Positions 16,892-25,190 of a stretch of 64,000 nt of DNA are shown in pieces. Each line of letters opens with the position of its first letter. The first letter of the stretch is position 1. The notes beneath the pieces are model-generated. The model did not search any database and was not told the DNA's origin. It was given only the letters and a program-made list of their open reading frames with translations. A program made the position numbers and the translations under genes. The DNA is from Sphingomonas adhaesiva (GTDB lineage Bacteria > Pseudomonadota > Alphaproteobacteria > Sphingomonadales > Sphingomonadaceae): contig NZ_JAQIJT010000001.1 in assembly GCF_036946125.1 (NCBI RefSeq), positions 768,501 to 832,500 of the forward strand. Direction: 5' to 3'.

Positions 16892-16925
16892 AGAAGCGGG
16901 ACCCCGGGTCAAGCCCGGGGTGACG
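16892..16925 (-). repeat. Right 34-bp inverted repeat flanking the GIY-YIG gene
   Basis: Exact reverse complement of 16423-16456. A further related half-site (CATCACCCCGGCCTTGAGCC and a GTCCCGCTTCTTCT end) follows at 16941-16978, close to ccmF. Confidence 0.95.
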
Positions 16926-17050
16926 CGGTACGAGAGGGAACATCACCCCGGCCTTGAGCCGGAGTCCCGCTTCTTCTCTCAGCCACCCACCTTCCGCCCC
17001 CCGCATTCCCCCGCTACAGCACCCGGCGTGACCACCCGCCGCCGCCCCGC

Positions 17051-18979
17051 ATGACCGCCGAGACCGGCCTCGCCGCGCTCTGGCTCGCCGCTGCGCTGGC
17101 GGCGTTGCAGGTGTTGCTCGCCGCGCTCGCGCTGCGGCGCGACGACGGGGACGCCGCGGCCGCGATCCGTGCCGTCGCGATCGTGCAGGGTGCGCTGAGC
17201 GCGATTGCGATGGGGGCGCTGATCGCCGCCTTCCTCGCCTCCGACATGTCGGTCGCGCTGGTCGCCGCCAACAGTCATTCGCAAAAGCCCTGGCTCTACA
17301 AGTTCGCCGGTGCTTGGGGTAACCACGAAGGCTCGATGCTGCTGTGGGTCACCATCCTGGGCATCGCGGGCGCTGCGGTGGCGCGGTTCGAGCACCGTCT
17401 GGCGACGCGCACCCTCGTCGCCACGCTCGGCGCGCAGGCGGTGATCGCGCTCGGCTTCTTCGCCTTCCTGCTCTTCGCCTCCAACCCCTTCGCGCGGCTC
17501 AGCCCCGCGCCCGCGGACGGCGCCGGCCTCAACCCGCTGCTCCAGGACCCCGGGCTCGCCTTCCACCCGCCCACGCTCTACGCCGGCTATGTCGGCCTGA
17601 GCGTCGCGTTCAGCTTCGCGGTCGGCGCGCTCGTCACGCGCGACGTCGGGCCGGCCTTCGCGCGCGCGATGCGGCCGTGGGTGCTGGGCGCGTGGGTGTT
17701 CCTGACGCTCGGCATCACCGCGGGCTCCTACTGGGCCTATTACGAGCTGGGCTGGGGCGGCTGGTGGTTCTGGGATCCGGTCGAGAACGCGTCGCTGATG
17801 CCGTGGCTGGCCGCGACCGCGCTGCTCCATTCGGTCACGGTGCTGGCGACCCGCGACGGGCTGCGCGCCTGGACCGTCATGCTCGCGGTCGTCGCCTTTT
17901 CGATGAGCATGATCGGCACCTTCCTGGTCCGCTCGGGCATCCTCACCAGCGTCCATGCCTTCGCGGTCGATCCCACGCGCGGGTCGTTCATCCTGGCGCT
18001 GCTGGTTCTCTATATCGGCGGTGCGCTGGCGCTGTTCGGCGCGCGTATCGGCACGGTGCGGCAGGGCAAGCTGTTCGAGCCGGTCAGCCGCGAGGGCTCG
18101 CTGGTCGCCAACAACCTGCTGCTCACCGTCATCCTGGGCATCGTGCTGATCGGCACCTTCTATCCCATCGTCGCGGGTGCGTTCGGGACGCAATTGTCGG
18201 TCGGGCCGCCGTTCTTCGACAAGGCGACGGGGCCGATCGCGCTCATCCTCGTGGCGATCATGGCGGCGGGGCCGCTGATGCGGTGGCGGCGCGACGACGC
18301 GAGCGAGGTGCTGTCGCGGTTGTTCCTGCCGCTCGCCGCCGCGCTGTTCGCGGGGGCGGGCGTGTTCGTGCTGGGCGGCGCGATCGGCGTCCTGCCGCTC
18401 GCGGGCGTCGCGCTCGCCGCCGGGCTGGCGGTCGCCAGCGTCGCGCCGCTGGCGAAGCGCAACCTGCGCCGCGCGCCGCTGCACCTGTGGGGCATGGTCG
18501 TCGCGCACCTTGGCATCGCGGTGTCGCTGGCCGGGATGGCGATCAGCAGCGCCTATACGCAGGAGACGCTGGTCGCGGTCGGCATCGGCCAGCCCGCGCG
18601 CGTCGGCGACTTTACCGTGCGGCTGGCCGGGGTGCGCCCGGTCGTGGGGCAGAACTGGTCCGCGCTGGAGGGCCGGCTGGAGGTGACGCGCGGCGAGGAT
18701 GCCGAGCCGTTCGTGCTGCGCCCGCAGGTCCGCTATTTCACCGATCCCGTGACGACCACCAACGAAAGCGCGATCGCGACGCGCTGGGACGGCCAGCTCT
18801 ACACCGTCCTCGGCACGCTGGGCGATGACGGACGCTGGCAGCTGCGGCTGTGGTGGAAGCCGTTCGTGACGCTGATCTGGGCCGGCGGCGCGCTGATCGC
18901 GATCGGTGGCGTGCTGTCGCTGGTCGGGCACCAGTGGCGCCGTTTCCGGCTGGGCCGCCGGCAGGAGGGGTTCGCATGA
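17051..18979 (+). CDS. ccmF: Cytochrome c-type biogenesis heme lyase CcmF
   Basis: A 642-residue polytopic membrane protein with the heme-handling WWD motif (WGGWWFWDPVENAS, about residues 233-247), conserved flanking residues (HPPTLYAGYVGLSVAFSFAV; TSVHAFAVDP) and about 14 hydrophobic helices. CcmF moves heme from the heme chaperone CcmE to apocytochrome c in the Ccm system I pathway. It overlaps ccmG (ATGA) and is the first gene of a ccmFGH operon. ccmA-E are not in the window; the DNA directly upstream is the repeat-bounded GIY-YIG gene. Confidence 0.95.
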   Translation: MTAETGLAALWLAAALAALQVLLAALALRRDDGDAAAAIRAVAIVQGALSAIAMGALIAAFLASDMSVALVAANSHSQKPWLYKFAGAWGNHEGSMLLWVTILGIAGAAVARFEHRLATRTLVATLGAQAVIALGFFAFLLFASNPFARLSPAPADGAGLNPLLQDPGLAFHPPTLYAGYVGLSVAFSFAVGALVTRDVGPAFARAMRPWVLGAWVFLTLGITAGSYWAYYELGWGGWWFWDPVENASLMPWLAATALLHSVTVLATRDGLRAWTVMLAVVAFSMSMIGTFLVRSGILTSVHAFAVDPTRGSFILALLVLYIGGALALFGARIGTVRQGKLFEPVSREGSLVANNLLLTVILGIVLIGTFYPIVAGAFGTQLSVGPPFFDKATGPIALILVAIMAAGPLMRWRRDDASEVLSRLFLPLAAALFAGAGVFVLGGAIGVLPLAGVALAAGLAVASVAPLAKRNLRRAPLHLWGMVVAHLGIAVSLAGMAISSAYTQETLVAVGIGQPARVGDFTVRLAGVRPVVGQNWSALEGRLEVTRGEDAEPFVLRPQVRYFTDPVTTTNESAIATRWDGQLYTVLGTLGDDGRWQLRLWWKPFVTLIWAGGALIAIGGVLSLVGHQWRRFRLGRRQEGFA

Positions 18980-19503
18980 AGCGCTGGGTCATCTGGGTGC
19001 CGCTGCTGTTCTTCGTGCTGCTGGCCGGCGTCATCGCCTGGGGGCTGTACAGGCCGGCCGACCGCACCGTCTGGTCGGCGATGGTGGGCAAGCCCGTGCC
19101 CGATTTCGTGCTGCCCGCGATGATCCCCGGCAAGCCCGGCGTCGCCGGCGCCGATTTCCGTCAGGGCAAGCCGCGTCTGCTCAACGTGTTCGCCAGCTGG
19201 TGCGTGCCGTGCGTCGCGGAGGCGCCGCAGCTGATGGCGCTGAAGGCCGCGGGCGTGCCGATCGACGCGGTCGCGATCAAGGACACGCCGGGTGCCATCA
19301 CCGATTTCCTGCGCCGCAACGGCGATCCCTATGCCCGGATCGGCAACGATCCGCACAGCCGGGTGCAGCTGGCGCTGGGCTCGTCCGGCGTGCCCGAGAC
19401 GTTCGTGGTCGACGGCCGCGGCATCATCGTGAAGCAGCACGTGGGCGACATCCGCGCCGATGACGTGCCCGAGCTGCTGCAGGCGCTGGCGGAGGCGAAG
19501 TGA
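18976..19503 (+). CDS. ccmG: Periplasmic thiol:disulfide oxidoreductase DsbE/CcmG
   Basis: A 175-residue membrane-anchored thioredoxin-fold protein. An N-terminal helix (about 4-24) precedes the periplasmic domain with active site WCVPC (Cys76, Cys79) and the cis-proline segment GVPETFVVDG. CcmG reduces the CxxCH thiols of apocytochrome c, or the CcmH disulfide, before heme attachment. Start and stop overlap ccmF and ccmH, showing coupled translation. Confidence 0.95.
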   Translation: MKRWVIWVPLLFFVLLAGVIAWGLYRPADRTVWSAMVGKPVPDFVLPAMIPGKPGVAGADFRQGKPRLLNVFASWCVPCVAEAPQLMALKAAGVPIDAVAIKDTPGAITDFLRRNGDPYARIGNDPHSRVQLALGSSGVPETFVVDGRGIIVKQHVGDIRADDVPELLQALAEAK

Positions 19504-19928
19504 GCGGCCTGTCCCAAAGCCGTCATTGCTTCGCTGCGCTCGCAATGACGATCATGGTCGCTCTCGCCGCGCCCGCCGCGGCGCAGACCTCCAACGCGCC
19601 GCTCGCCTATCAGCAACTCCGCGATCCCGCGCAGGAGAAGCAGGCGCGTGCGCTGATGGAGACGCTGCGCTGCCTGGTCTGCCAGAGCCAGTCGATCGCC
19701 GATTCGGACGCCGACATGGCGGGCGAGATGCGCGCGCTGGTGCGCCAGCGGATCGCCGCGGGGGAGACGCCGGCGCAGGTGCGCGACTGGCTGATCCAGC
19801 GCTACGGCGACTATGTCACCTACGATCCGCCGCTGGGGCGCGCCACGCTGGCATTGTGGCTGGCGCCGCTGGCGCTGCTGGCGCTGGGCGGCTGGCTCGC
19901 ACGCGGATCGTTCCGCCGCCGGCGATAG
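19500..19928 (+). CDS. ccmH: Cytochrome c biogenesis protein CcmH
   Basis: A 142-residue protein with an N-terminal signal peptide (cleavage near AAAQT, residue 29), the redox motif LRCLVCQSQS (Cys58, Cys61), and a C-terminal membrane helix (about 116-134). This is the short CcmH/CycL form that reduces apocytochrome c with CcmG. The GTG start overlaps the ccmG stop. Residues 8-17 (RHCFAALAMT) are encoded exactly by a 30-bp palindromic repeat of a type normally found between genes, so part of the signal peptide appears to derive from a repeat insertion. Confidence 0.93.
   Translation: MSGLSQSRHCFAALAMTIMVALAAPAAAQTSNAPLAYQQLRDPAQEKQARALMETLRCLVCQSQSIADSDADMAGEMRALVRQRIAAGETPAQVRDWLIQRYGDYVTYDPPLGRATLALWLAPLALLALGGWLARGSFRRRR
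19521..19550. repeat. REP-type palindrome inside ccmH
   Basis: CGTCATTGC and GCAATGACG are 9-bp inverted arms around TTCGCTGCGCTC. This is the common repeat that reads RHCERSE-like on one strand. It is in frame within the ccmH signal-peptide region. Confidence 0.9.
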
Positions 19929-19947
19929 CCGCGACCTCATTTTTCTC

Positions 19948-19976
19948 TTGGACTCTGCCGCCGTCCGACATAGCAT
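19948..19976 (+). promoter_or_regulatory. Candidate promoter of the LLM-ADH-P450 operon
   Basis: TTGGAC at 19948-19953, a 17-base spacer, then TAGCAT at 19971-19976. The start of an AT-rich stretch coincides with it. It matches the vegetative consensus only moderately, but the following palindrome overlaps the -10 element, which supports a regulated promoter here. Confidence 0.5.
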
Positions 19977-20000
19977 AAGTACCAGAACAAAACTTATGCT
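19972..20000. promoter_or_regulatory. Palindromic operator candidate
   Basis: AGCATAAGT (19972-19980) and ACTTATGCT (19992-20000) are perfect 9-bp inverted repeats around an 11-base spacer. The site overlaps the presumed -10 element and lies 12 bases before the monooxygenase start. Such a layout fits a dimeric repressor (TetR, MarR or GntR type). No regulator gene is adjacent in the window. Confidence 0.6.
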
Positions 20001-20012
20001 GAGGATTGCGGG

Positions 20013-21227
20013 ATGGCCGATCGGCTGCGCTTCGGGGCGTTCATCGCGCCGTTCCACCCCCTGGGAGAGAACCCCACGCAGGCGATCGAACGCGATCTCG
20101 ACCTTGTCGTCCACATGGACAGGCTGGGCTATGACGAGGCGTGGATCGGCGAGCATCACTCCGCCGGCTACGAGCTGATCGCCAGTCCCGAACTCTTCAT
20201 CGCCACCGTCGCGGAGCGGACGAAGCACATCCGGCTGGGCACCGGCGTCTCCTCGCTGCCCTATCACCACCCGCTGATGCTGGCGGATCGCATCAACCAG
20301 CTCGACCACGTCACGCGCGGGCGCGTGATGTTCGGCGTCGGGCCGGGCGCGCTGCCGTCCGACGCGTTCATGATGGGCATCCCGGTCGCCAAGCAGCGCG
20401 ACCGCATGGACGAGGCGCTCGACGTGCTCGTGCCGCTGCTGCGCGGCGAGGTGGTGACGAAGGAAACCGAGTGGTTCACCCTGAACGAGGCGCGGCTGCA
20501 GATGCGCCCCTTCACCCGCCCCTCGGTCGAGATCGCGGTGGCAAGCCAGGTGTCCCCCACCGGCGCGCAGGCGGCCGGGCGGCACGGCGTCGGCATGCTG
20601 TCGATCGGCGCGACGCAGGCGGGCGGGTTCAACGCGCTCGCCAGCAACTGGGCGATCGCGCAGGCGCAGGCGGAGGAGGCCGGGCGGACGATGGACCGCG
20701 ACGCGTGGCGGCTGGTCGGCCCGATGCACGTCGCCGCCACGCGCGAGGAGGCACGCGCGCAGGTCCGCTACGGCATCGGGCAGTGGCTCTATTATTTCCG
20801 CGAGGTCGCCGCCCTGCCGCTCGCGCCCGATGACGGCAGCGATCCGGTCGATGCGCTGGTCAACAGCGGCATGGCGGTGGTCGGCACCCCCGAGGATGCG
20901 ATCGCGCAGATCGCGCGATTGCAGGAACAGTCCGGGGGCTTCGGCGCGTATCTGACGCTCGACACCAACTGGGCGGAATGGGACGCCAAGAAGAAGAGCT
21001 ACGAGCTGATCGCGCGTCACGTCATGCCGACGTTCCAGGGCGCGAACGCCAACCGCGACGCCTCGCTGCGCTGGGCCGCCGACAACCGTCCGCGCTTCAT
21101 CGGCGAGGCGCAGGCCGCGGTCGGCGCGCGCGTGGCGCAGCATGTCGCCGCCAGGGGCACCGGGAACATCCGGCCCGAGATCCTGGCCGCGATGGGTCTC
21201 GACAAGAAACCCGAGGCCGCGGAATGA
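20013..21227 (+). CDS. LLM-class flavin-dependent monooxygenase (limonene-monooxygenase-like)
   Basis: A 404-residue luciferase-like (LLM) flavoprotein: TIM-barrel motifs AWIGEHHSAGYE, LGTGVSSLPYHHP and VMFGVGPGALPSDA are those of bacterial luciferase-type enzymes close to limonene 1,2-monooxygenases and other alkane/terpenoid oxidising members. It would use FMNH2 from a separate reductase and O2. GAGG lies 8 bases before the ATG. It is the first gene of a three-gene operon with an alcohol dehydrogenase (ATGA overlap) and a cytochrome P450, suggesting stepwise oxidation of a hydrophobic substrate, possibly a monoterpenoid. The substrate is an inference. Confidence 0.85.
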   Translation: MADRLRFGAFIAPFHPLGENPTQAIERDLDLVVHMDRLGYDEAWIGEHHSAGYELIASPELFIATVAERTKHIRLGTGVSSLPYHHPLMLADRINQLDHVTRGRVMFGVGPGALPSDAFMMGIPVAKQRDRMDEALDVLVPLLRGEVVTKETEWFTLNEARLQMRPFTRPSVEIAVASQVSPTGAQAAGRHGVGMLSIGATQAGGFNALASNWAIAQAQAEEAGRTMDRDAWRLVGPMHVAATREEARAQVRYGIGQWLYYFREVAALPLAPDDGSDPVDALVNSGMAVVGTPEDAIAQIARLQEQSGGFGAYLTLDTNWAEWDAKKKSYELIARHVMPTFQGANANRDASLRWAADNRPRFIGEAQAAVGARVAQHVAARGTGNIRPEILAAMGLDKKPEAAE

Positions 21228-22306
21228 AGGCCGTCGTCCGGCGCGGCCCCGCATTGGTGGTCGATACGATCGCCGATCCGGTGCCCGCCGCCGGACAGGT
21301 GGTCGTCCGGACGCTGTGCTGCGGCATCTGCGGCTCCGACCTGCATGCGGTCCACGCGATGGAGGCGATGGTCGAGCTGGGCCGGCGCAGCGGCGAGCCG
21401 TCGCCGGTCGATCCCGCGCGCGACATCGTCTTCGGCCACGAATTCTGCGCGGAGGTCCTCGATCACGGCCCCGGCACCGACCGCCGGCTGAAACCCGGCA
21501 CCCGCGTCGTCGCGCTCCCCGTCATGCCGACCGCGCGCGGGATGGAGACGATCGGCTATTCCAACACCTTCCCCGGCGGTTTCGCGGAGGCGATGCTGCT
21601 GGCCGAGCCGATGCTGATCGAGGTGCCCGGCGGCCTGTCGGACGCGCAGGCGGCGATGACCGAGCCGTTCGCGGTCGGCGAACATGCCGTCGCCGAATCC
21701 GACGCCGGCCGCGACACCGTCCACCTCGTCGTCGGCTGCGGCCCCGTCGGCCTCGCCGTGATCGCCGCGCTCAAGGCACGCGGGCTCGGCCCGGTCATCG
21801 CCGCCGACTTCTCGCCCGCGCGCCGCCGCATCGCCGAGGCGTTCGGCGCCGATGCCGTGATCGATCCGGCGCGCGAGAATCCGCACGCGCGCTGGGCCTC
21901 CTATGGCGTGCCCGTCAGCCGTGCCGAGCGCTCCGTCCTCGCCCAAAGAGAGATGGGGTCCGGCCAGCCGGGCAAGCGCGCGATCGTGTTCGAATGCGTC
22001 GGCGTCCCCGGCGTCATCCAGTCGCTGGTGGAGGCGGTGCCCCCGGCCACGCAGATACTGGTCGCGGGCGTCTGCATGCAGACCGACACGATCGAGCCGT
22101 TCCTGTGCATCAACAAGGCGATCGAGCTGAAGTTCGTGCTGGGCTACACCCCCGACGAATTCGCCGCCACGCTGCGCCACATCGCCGATGGCCGCATCGA
22201 CGTGGCGCCCGCGATCACCGGAACCGTCGCGCTGGACGGCGTGGCGGGCGCCTTCGCCGCGCTCGCCGACCCCGACCGGCATTGTAAAATTCTGGTGCGG
22301 CCATGA
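21224..22306 (+). CDS. Zinc-dependent alcohol dehydrogenase (MDR superfamily)
   Basis: A 360-residue medium-chain dehydrogenase. Catalytic zinc ligands are CGICGSDLH (Cys36) and GHEF (His near 73). The NAD(P) fold has VVGCGPVGLAVIAALK. The four-cysteine structural zinc lobe of classical ADH is missing; the corresponding segment reads VALPVMPTARGMETIGYSN. It probably oxidises an alcohol product made by the neighbouring monooxygenase or P450. The ATG overlaps the preceding stop, and the P450 gene follows 45 bases later. Confidence 0.88.
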   Translation: MKAVVRRGPALVVDTIADPVPAAGQVVVRTLCCGICGSDLHAVHAMEAMVELGRRSGEPSPVDPARDIVFGHEFCAEVLDHGPGTDRRLKPGTRVVALPVMPTARGMETIGYSNTFPGGFAEAMLLAEPMLIEVPGGLSDAQAAMTEPFAVGEHAVAESDAGRDTVHLVVGCGPVGLAVIAALKARGLGPVIAADFSPARRRIAEAFGADAVIDPARENPHARWASYGVPVSRAERSVLAQREMGSGQPGKRAIVFECVGVPGVIQSLVEAVPPATQILVAGVCMQTDTIEPFLCINKAIELKFVLGYTPDEFAATLRHIADGRIDVAPAITGTVALDGVAGAFAALADPDRHCKILVRP

Positions 22307-22351
22307 TGCCGCACCGGGGCAAGATCCTCGTCACCCCCCAGGAGTGAATCC

Positions 22352-23707
22352 ATGCGCCTCGTCAGCGATCATATCGTGGAGGGCCGCGCCGGCCCCACCT
22401 TCGGCCAGACCTATCCGACGCTGCCCGGCGTCGACCTCATCGACATCAAGGGGTTTACCCGCGGCCAGCCATGGGCCGATTTCGCCCGGATGCGCGAGCA
22501 GGCGCCCGTCATGTGGCACCCCGAGCCGCGCGGCGGCACCGGCTTCTGGGCGCTGACCGGCTATGAGGACGTGAAGCGCGTCAACGGCGATCCGGAGACC
22601 TTTTCCTCGGAGACCGGCGGCATCCTGATGGCGCTCGGGCCGCAGGAGACTCGGCATCCGACGCTCTTCTCCGCCTCGACCAACAGCATGATAAACCTCG
22701 ACGGCCGCCCGCACCGTCAGCTCCGCAAGGAGCATATGCCCTATTTCACCGCCACCTACATGCGCGGGCTTCGCGACCGTGTCTCGGCGGAGGTGACGCG
22801 CCTGCTCGACACCATGGCCCCGCTCGGCAAGTGCGATTTCGTCGAGAAGTTCGCGCAGCGGCTGCCGATCTTCACGCTGTGCGAGATGCTGGGCGTGCCG
22901 GTCGAGGACCGCGAGCGCTTCATCAACTGGATCCATTTCCTGGAGATGGCGCAGCAGATCGCGATGGAGCAGATCGACCAGCTCGCCGGCCTCTCCGAAC
23001 CCAGTCCGCAGATCGCCGCCTTCATCGAGCTGTTCAACAAGAACGTCGCCGAGATGTTCGAATACGGCCGCGACATGCTGGCGAAGCGCCGCCGCGACCC
23101 GCAGGCCGACCTGATGAGCGCGATCGCCAATGCCGAGGTGGAGGGCGAGAAGCTGCCCGGCGAATATCTCGACGGGGCGTGGCTGCTGATCGTCTTCGCG
23201 GGCAACGACACGACGCGCAACTCGCTGTCCGGCGCGATGAAGCTGTTCACCGAAAACCCCGAGCAGAAGGCGCTGTTGCAGGGCGACGGCGCGCTGCTGA
23301 CCAATGCGGTTCACGAGATCACGCGGATGGTCTCGCCCGTGATCTACATGCGCCGCACCGCGACCGCCGATGTCGAGGTCCACGGCCAGAAGATCGCCCA
23401 GGGCGAGAAGGTCATCATGTACTACGGCGCCGCCAACCGCGATCCCGCGATGTTCCCCGATCCCGACCGCTTCGACATCACCCGTGCGAACGCGGAGAAG
23501 AACATCGCCTTCGGCTACGGCCCGCACATCTGCATCGGCCGCATGACCGCGCAATTGCAGCTGGAGGAAGCCTACCGCCAGATCTTCAACCGCTTCCCCG
23601 ACATCCGCTGGTCCGGCGACATGGACATCGCGCCGAACAACTTCGTCCACGCGATCAAGCGGCTGGAGGTGGAATTCACCCCCGAGCGGAAGGCGGCGGC
23701 CGCCTGA
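22352..23707 (+). CDS. Cytochrome P450
   Basis: A 451-residue soluble bacterial P450. Heme-binding motif FGYGPHICIGR places the axial cysteine at 394; the I-helix oxygen motif is AGNDTT (about 283-288); the K-helix ExxR is Glu322-x-x-Arg325. A Shine-Dalgarno CAGGAG lies 6-11 bases before the ATG. It has no N-terminal membrane anchor, so needs a ferredoxin and reductase from elsewhere. Class and substrate are not assigned; the operon with a limonene-type flavin monooxygenase and an alcohol dehydrogenase suggests terpenoid or other small hydrophobic compound degradation. Confidence 0.9.
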   Translation: MRLVSDHIVEGRAGPTFGQTYPTLPGVDLIDIKGFTRGQPWADFARMREQAPVMWHPEPRGGTGFWALTGYEDVKRVNGDPETFSSETGGILMALGPQETRHPTLFSASTNSMINLDGRPHRQLRKEHMPYFTATYMRGLRDRVSAEVTRLLDTMAPLGKCDFVEKFAQRLPIFTLCEMLGVPVEDRERFINWIHFLEMAQQIAMEQIDQLAGLSEPSPQIAAFIELFNKNVAEMFEYGRDMLAKRRRDPQADLMSAIANAEVEGEKLPGEYLDGAWLLIVFAGNDTTRNSLSGAMKLFTENPEQKALLQGDGALLTNAVHEITRMVSPVIYMRRTATADVEVHGQKIAQGEKVIMYYGAANRDPAMFPDPDRFDITRANAEKNIAFGYGPHICIGRMTAQLQLEEAYRQIFNRFPDIRWSGDMDIAPNNFVHAIKRLEVEFTPERKAAAA

Positions 23708-24374
23708 CCCTCTCGTCACCCCGGGGCTTTACCCCCCACCGTCATTCCCGCGAAGGCGGGAATCCAGAAGCGCTGCCGTCTCGGCCCTTGCGAGCACCTG
23801 CGCGTCTGGATCCCCGCCTCCGCGGGGATGACGGCCTTAACGGATGACTGCCCCCACATTGTCACCCGGGCCTTGAGCGGGACCCTTGCCAAAATCTCCA
23901 CCGTGCTCCTGCGAAGGCAGGAGCCCAGGATTGCCGGTCCCCGCAGTTGTTCCGCGTGACCCTGGGCTTCTGCCTGCGCAGGAGCACGGCCGGTACGCTG
24001 CGCTGTTGCATCAATTTCGCAAAGGTCCCGCTTGCGCCGGGGTGACGATAAGTTTGCAGACCCCCCCCGTCATTCCCGCGGAGGCGGGAATCCAGAAGCG
24101 CTGCCGTCTCGGCTCCATCGAGAACCCGCGCGTCTGGATCCCCGCCTCCGCGGGGATGACGGGAGGGGCAGGAACACCCACGCCACGCGCATCACCCCGG
24201 ACCCGTTCCGGGGGCCACCACGGCGCGCACCTTGCCGCCACAGTTAGCGTGGCACGGTGGATGCCGGAATCAGTCCGGCATGACGAACATGGCACGCAGC
24301 GCCAACCCCCACTTTCCCGCGCACACGGCAAACTTGCTGGCGACACCCGTGCCTTCTCGCCACATACCCGCATC
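23708..24374. repeat. 667-bp non-coding region built from palindromic repeats
   Basis: In order: two nearly identical 94-bp GTCATTCCCGC-family elements at 23740-23833 and 24068-24161; a REPIN-like element between them with its hairpin arms at 23901-23929 and 23961-23989 and outer arms from about 23861 to 24048; and a different paired palindrome (GCATCACCCCGGACCCGTTC ... CAGTCCGGCATGACG) at about 24188-24284. No gene is supported in this stretch. Confidence 0.85.
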
Positions 24375-25190
24375 ATGATCGAATTCACCGACCGCCGCGC
24401 CCTGATGGCGCTGCTCGTCACGCTGGCGGAATCCGCCGGCGACGTCGTCTGGCGGCATTTCGTCGCCGGCTGCACCGTGATGCACAAGGCGGACGAGAGC
24501 CCCGTCACCATCGCCGATCGCGAGGCGGAGGCGGTGATCCTCACCGGGCTCGCCGCCATCACTCCCGCGATTCCCGTCGTCGCGGAGGAGGAAGCCGCCG
24601 CCGGTCGCCTGCCCGACGCCGCCGACGCCTTCTTCCTCGTCGACCCGCTCGACGGGACGAAGGAGTTCATCAAGCGCGGCGACGATTTCACCGTCAACAT
24701 CGCGCTGGTGGAGGGCGGGGTGCCCACCATGGGCGTCGTCTATGCCCCCGCGCGCCACGCGGTCTATTGGGGCGACGTAGCGCTCGGCGCATGGCAGGCG
24801 GTGCGCGCGCCGGATGGCGAGCGCCACGACGCGCGCGACATCCACGTCCGCGCATGCAGCGACGCCCCATGCGCCGTCGCGTCGAAGAGCCACGCCATGC
24901 CCGGTCTCGACGCCTGGCTCGACGCCGGCGGGATCGCCGCGCGCGTTTCGGTCGGCTCCAGCCTGAAGTTCGTGCTGGTCGCCAGCGGCGAGGCGGACGT
25001 CTATCCGCGCACCGGCCCGACGATGGAGTGGGACACCGCCGCGGGCGATGCCGTGCTGCGCGCCGCGGGCGGGCGCACGCTCGACGCCGATGGCGAGCCC
25101 TTCCGCTATGGCAAGCCGGGTTTCCGCAACGCCGGCTTCGTCGCCACCGGCGGATACGAACCCGCCCCGCTGCGGCCGTTCATCGCATGA
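24375..25190 (+). CDS. cysQ: 3'(2'),5'-bisphosphate nucleotidase CysQ
   Basis: A 271-residue inositol-monophosphatase-fold phosphatase. The metal and phosphate motifs are VVAEEEAAAG (Glu71-73), VDPLDGTKEF (Asp90, Asp93) and the C-terminal MEWDTAAGDAVLRAAGG. CysQ removes the 3'-phosphate of adenosine 3',5'-bisphosphate formed during sulfate assimilation and keeps PAPS/PAP levels in check. It overlaps cysD by four bases and leads the cysQ-cysD-cysNC operon. The ATG follows a repeat-rich region and has no strong ribosome-binding site. Confidence 0.92.
   Translation: MIEFTDRRALMALLVTLAESAGDVVWRHFVAGCTVMHKADESPVTIADREAEAVILTGLAAITPAIPVVAEEEAAAGRLPDAADAFFLVDPLDGTKEFIKRGDDFTVNIALVEGGVPTMGVVYAPARHAVYWGDVALGAWQAVRAPDGERHDARDIHVRACSDAPCAVASKSHAMPGLDAWLDAGGIAARVSVGSSLKFVLVASGEADVYPRTGPTMEWDTAAGDAVLRAAGGRTLDADGEPFRYGKPGFRNAGFVATGGYEPAPLRPFIA

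Noticed and set aside
16877..16912. Longer GIY-YIG protein starting in the repeat
   Set aside because: The additional 12 residues are encoded by the repeat-derived DNA beside the inverted repeat, and known members start near the GIY motif.
16414..17050. A ccmE gene expected upstream of ccmF
   Set aside because: The interval contains only palindromic repeats and the GIY-YIG gene; no CcmE motif is present in any frame I read.
23708..24374. Possible CRISPR array from repeated sequence
   Set aside because: The repeats are few, unevenly spaced, palindromic and of different families, without unique spacers of constant length or cas genes.
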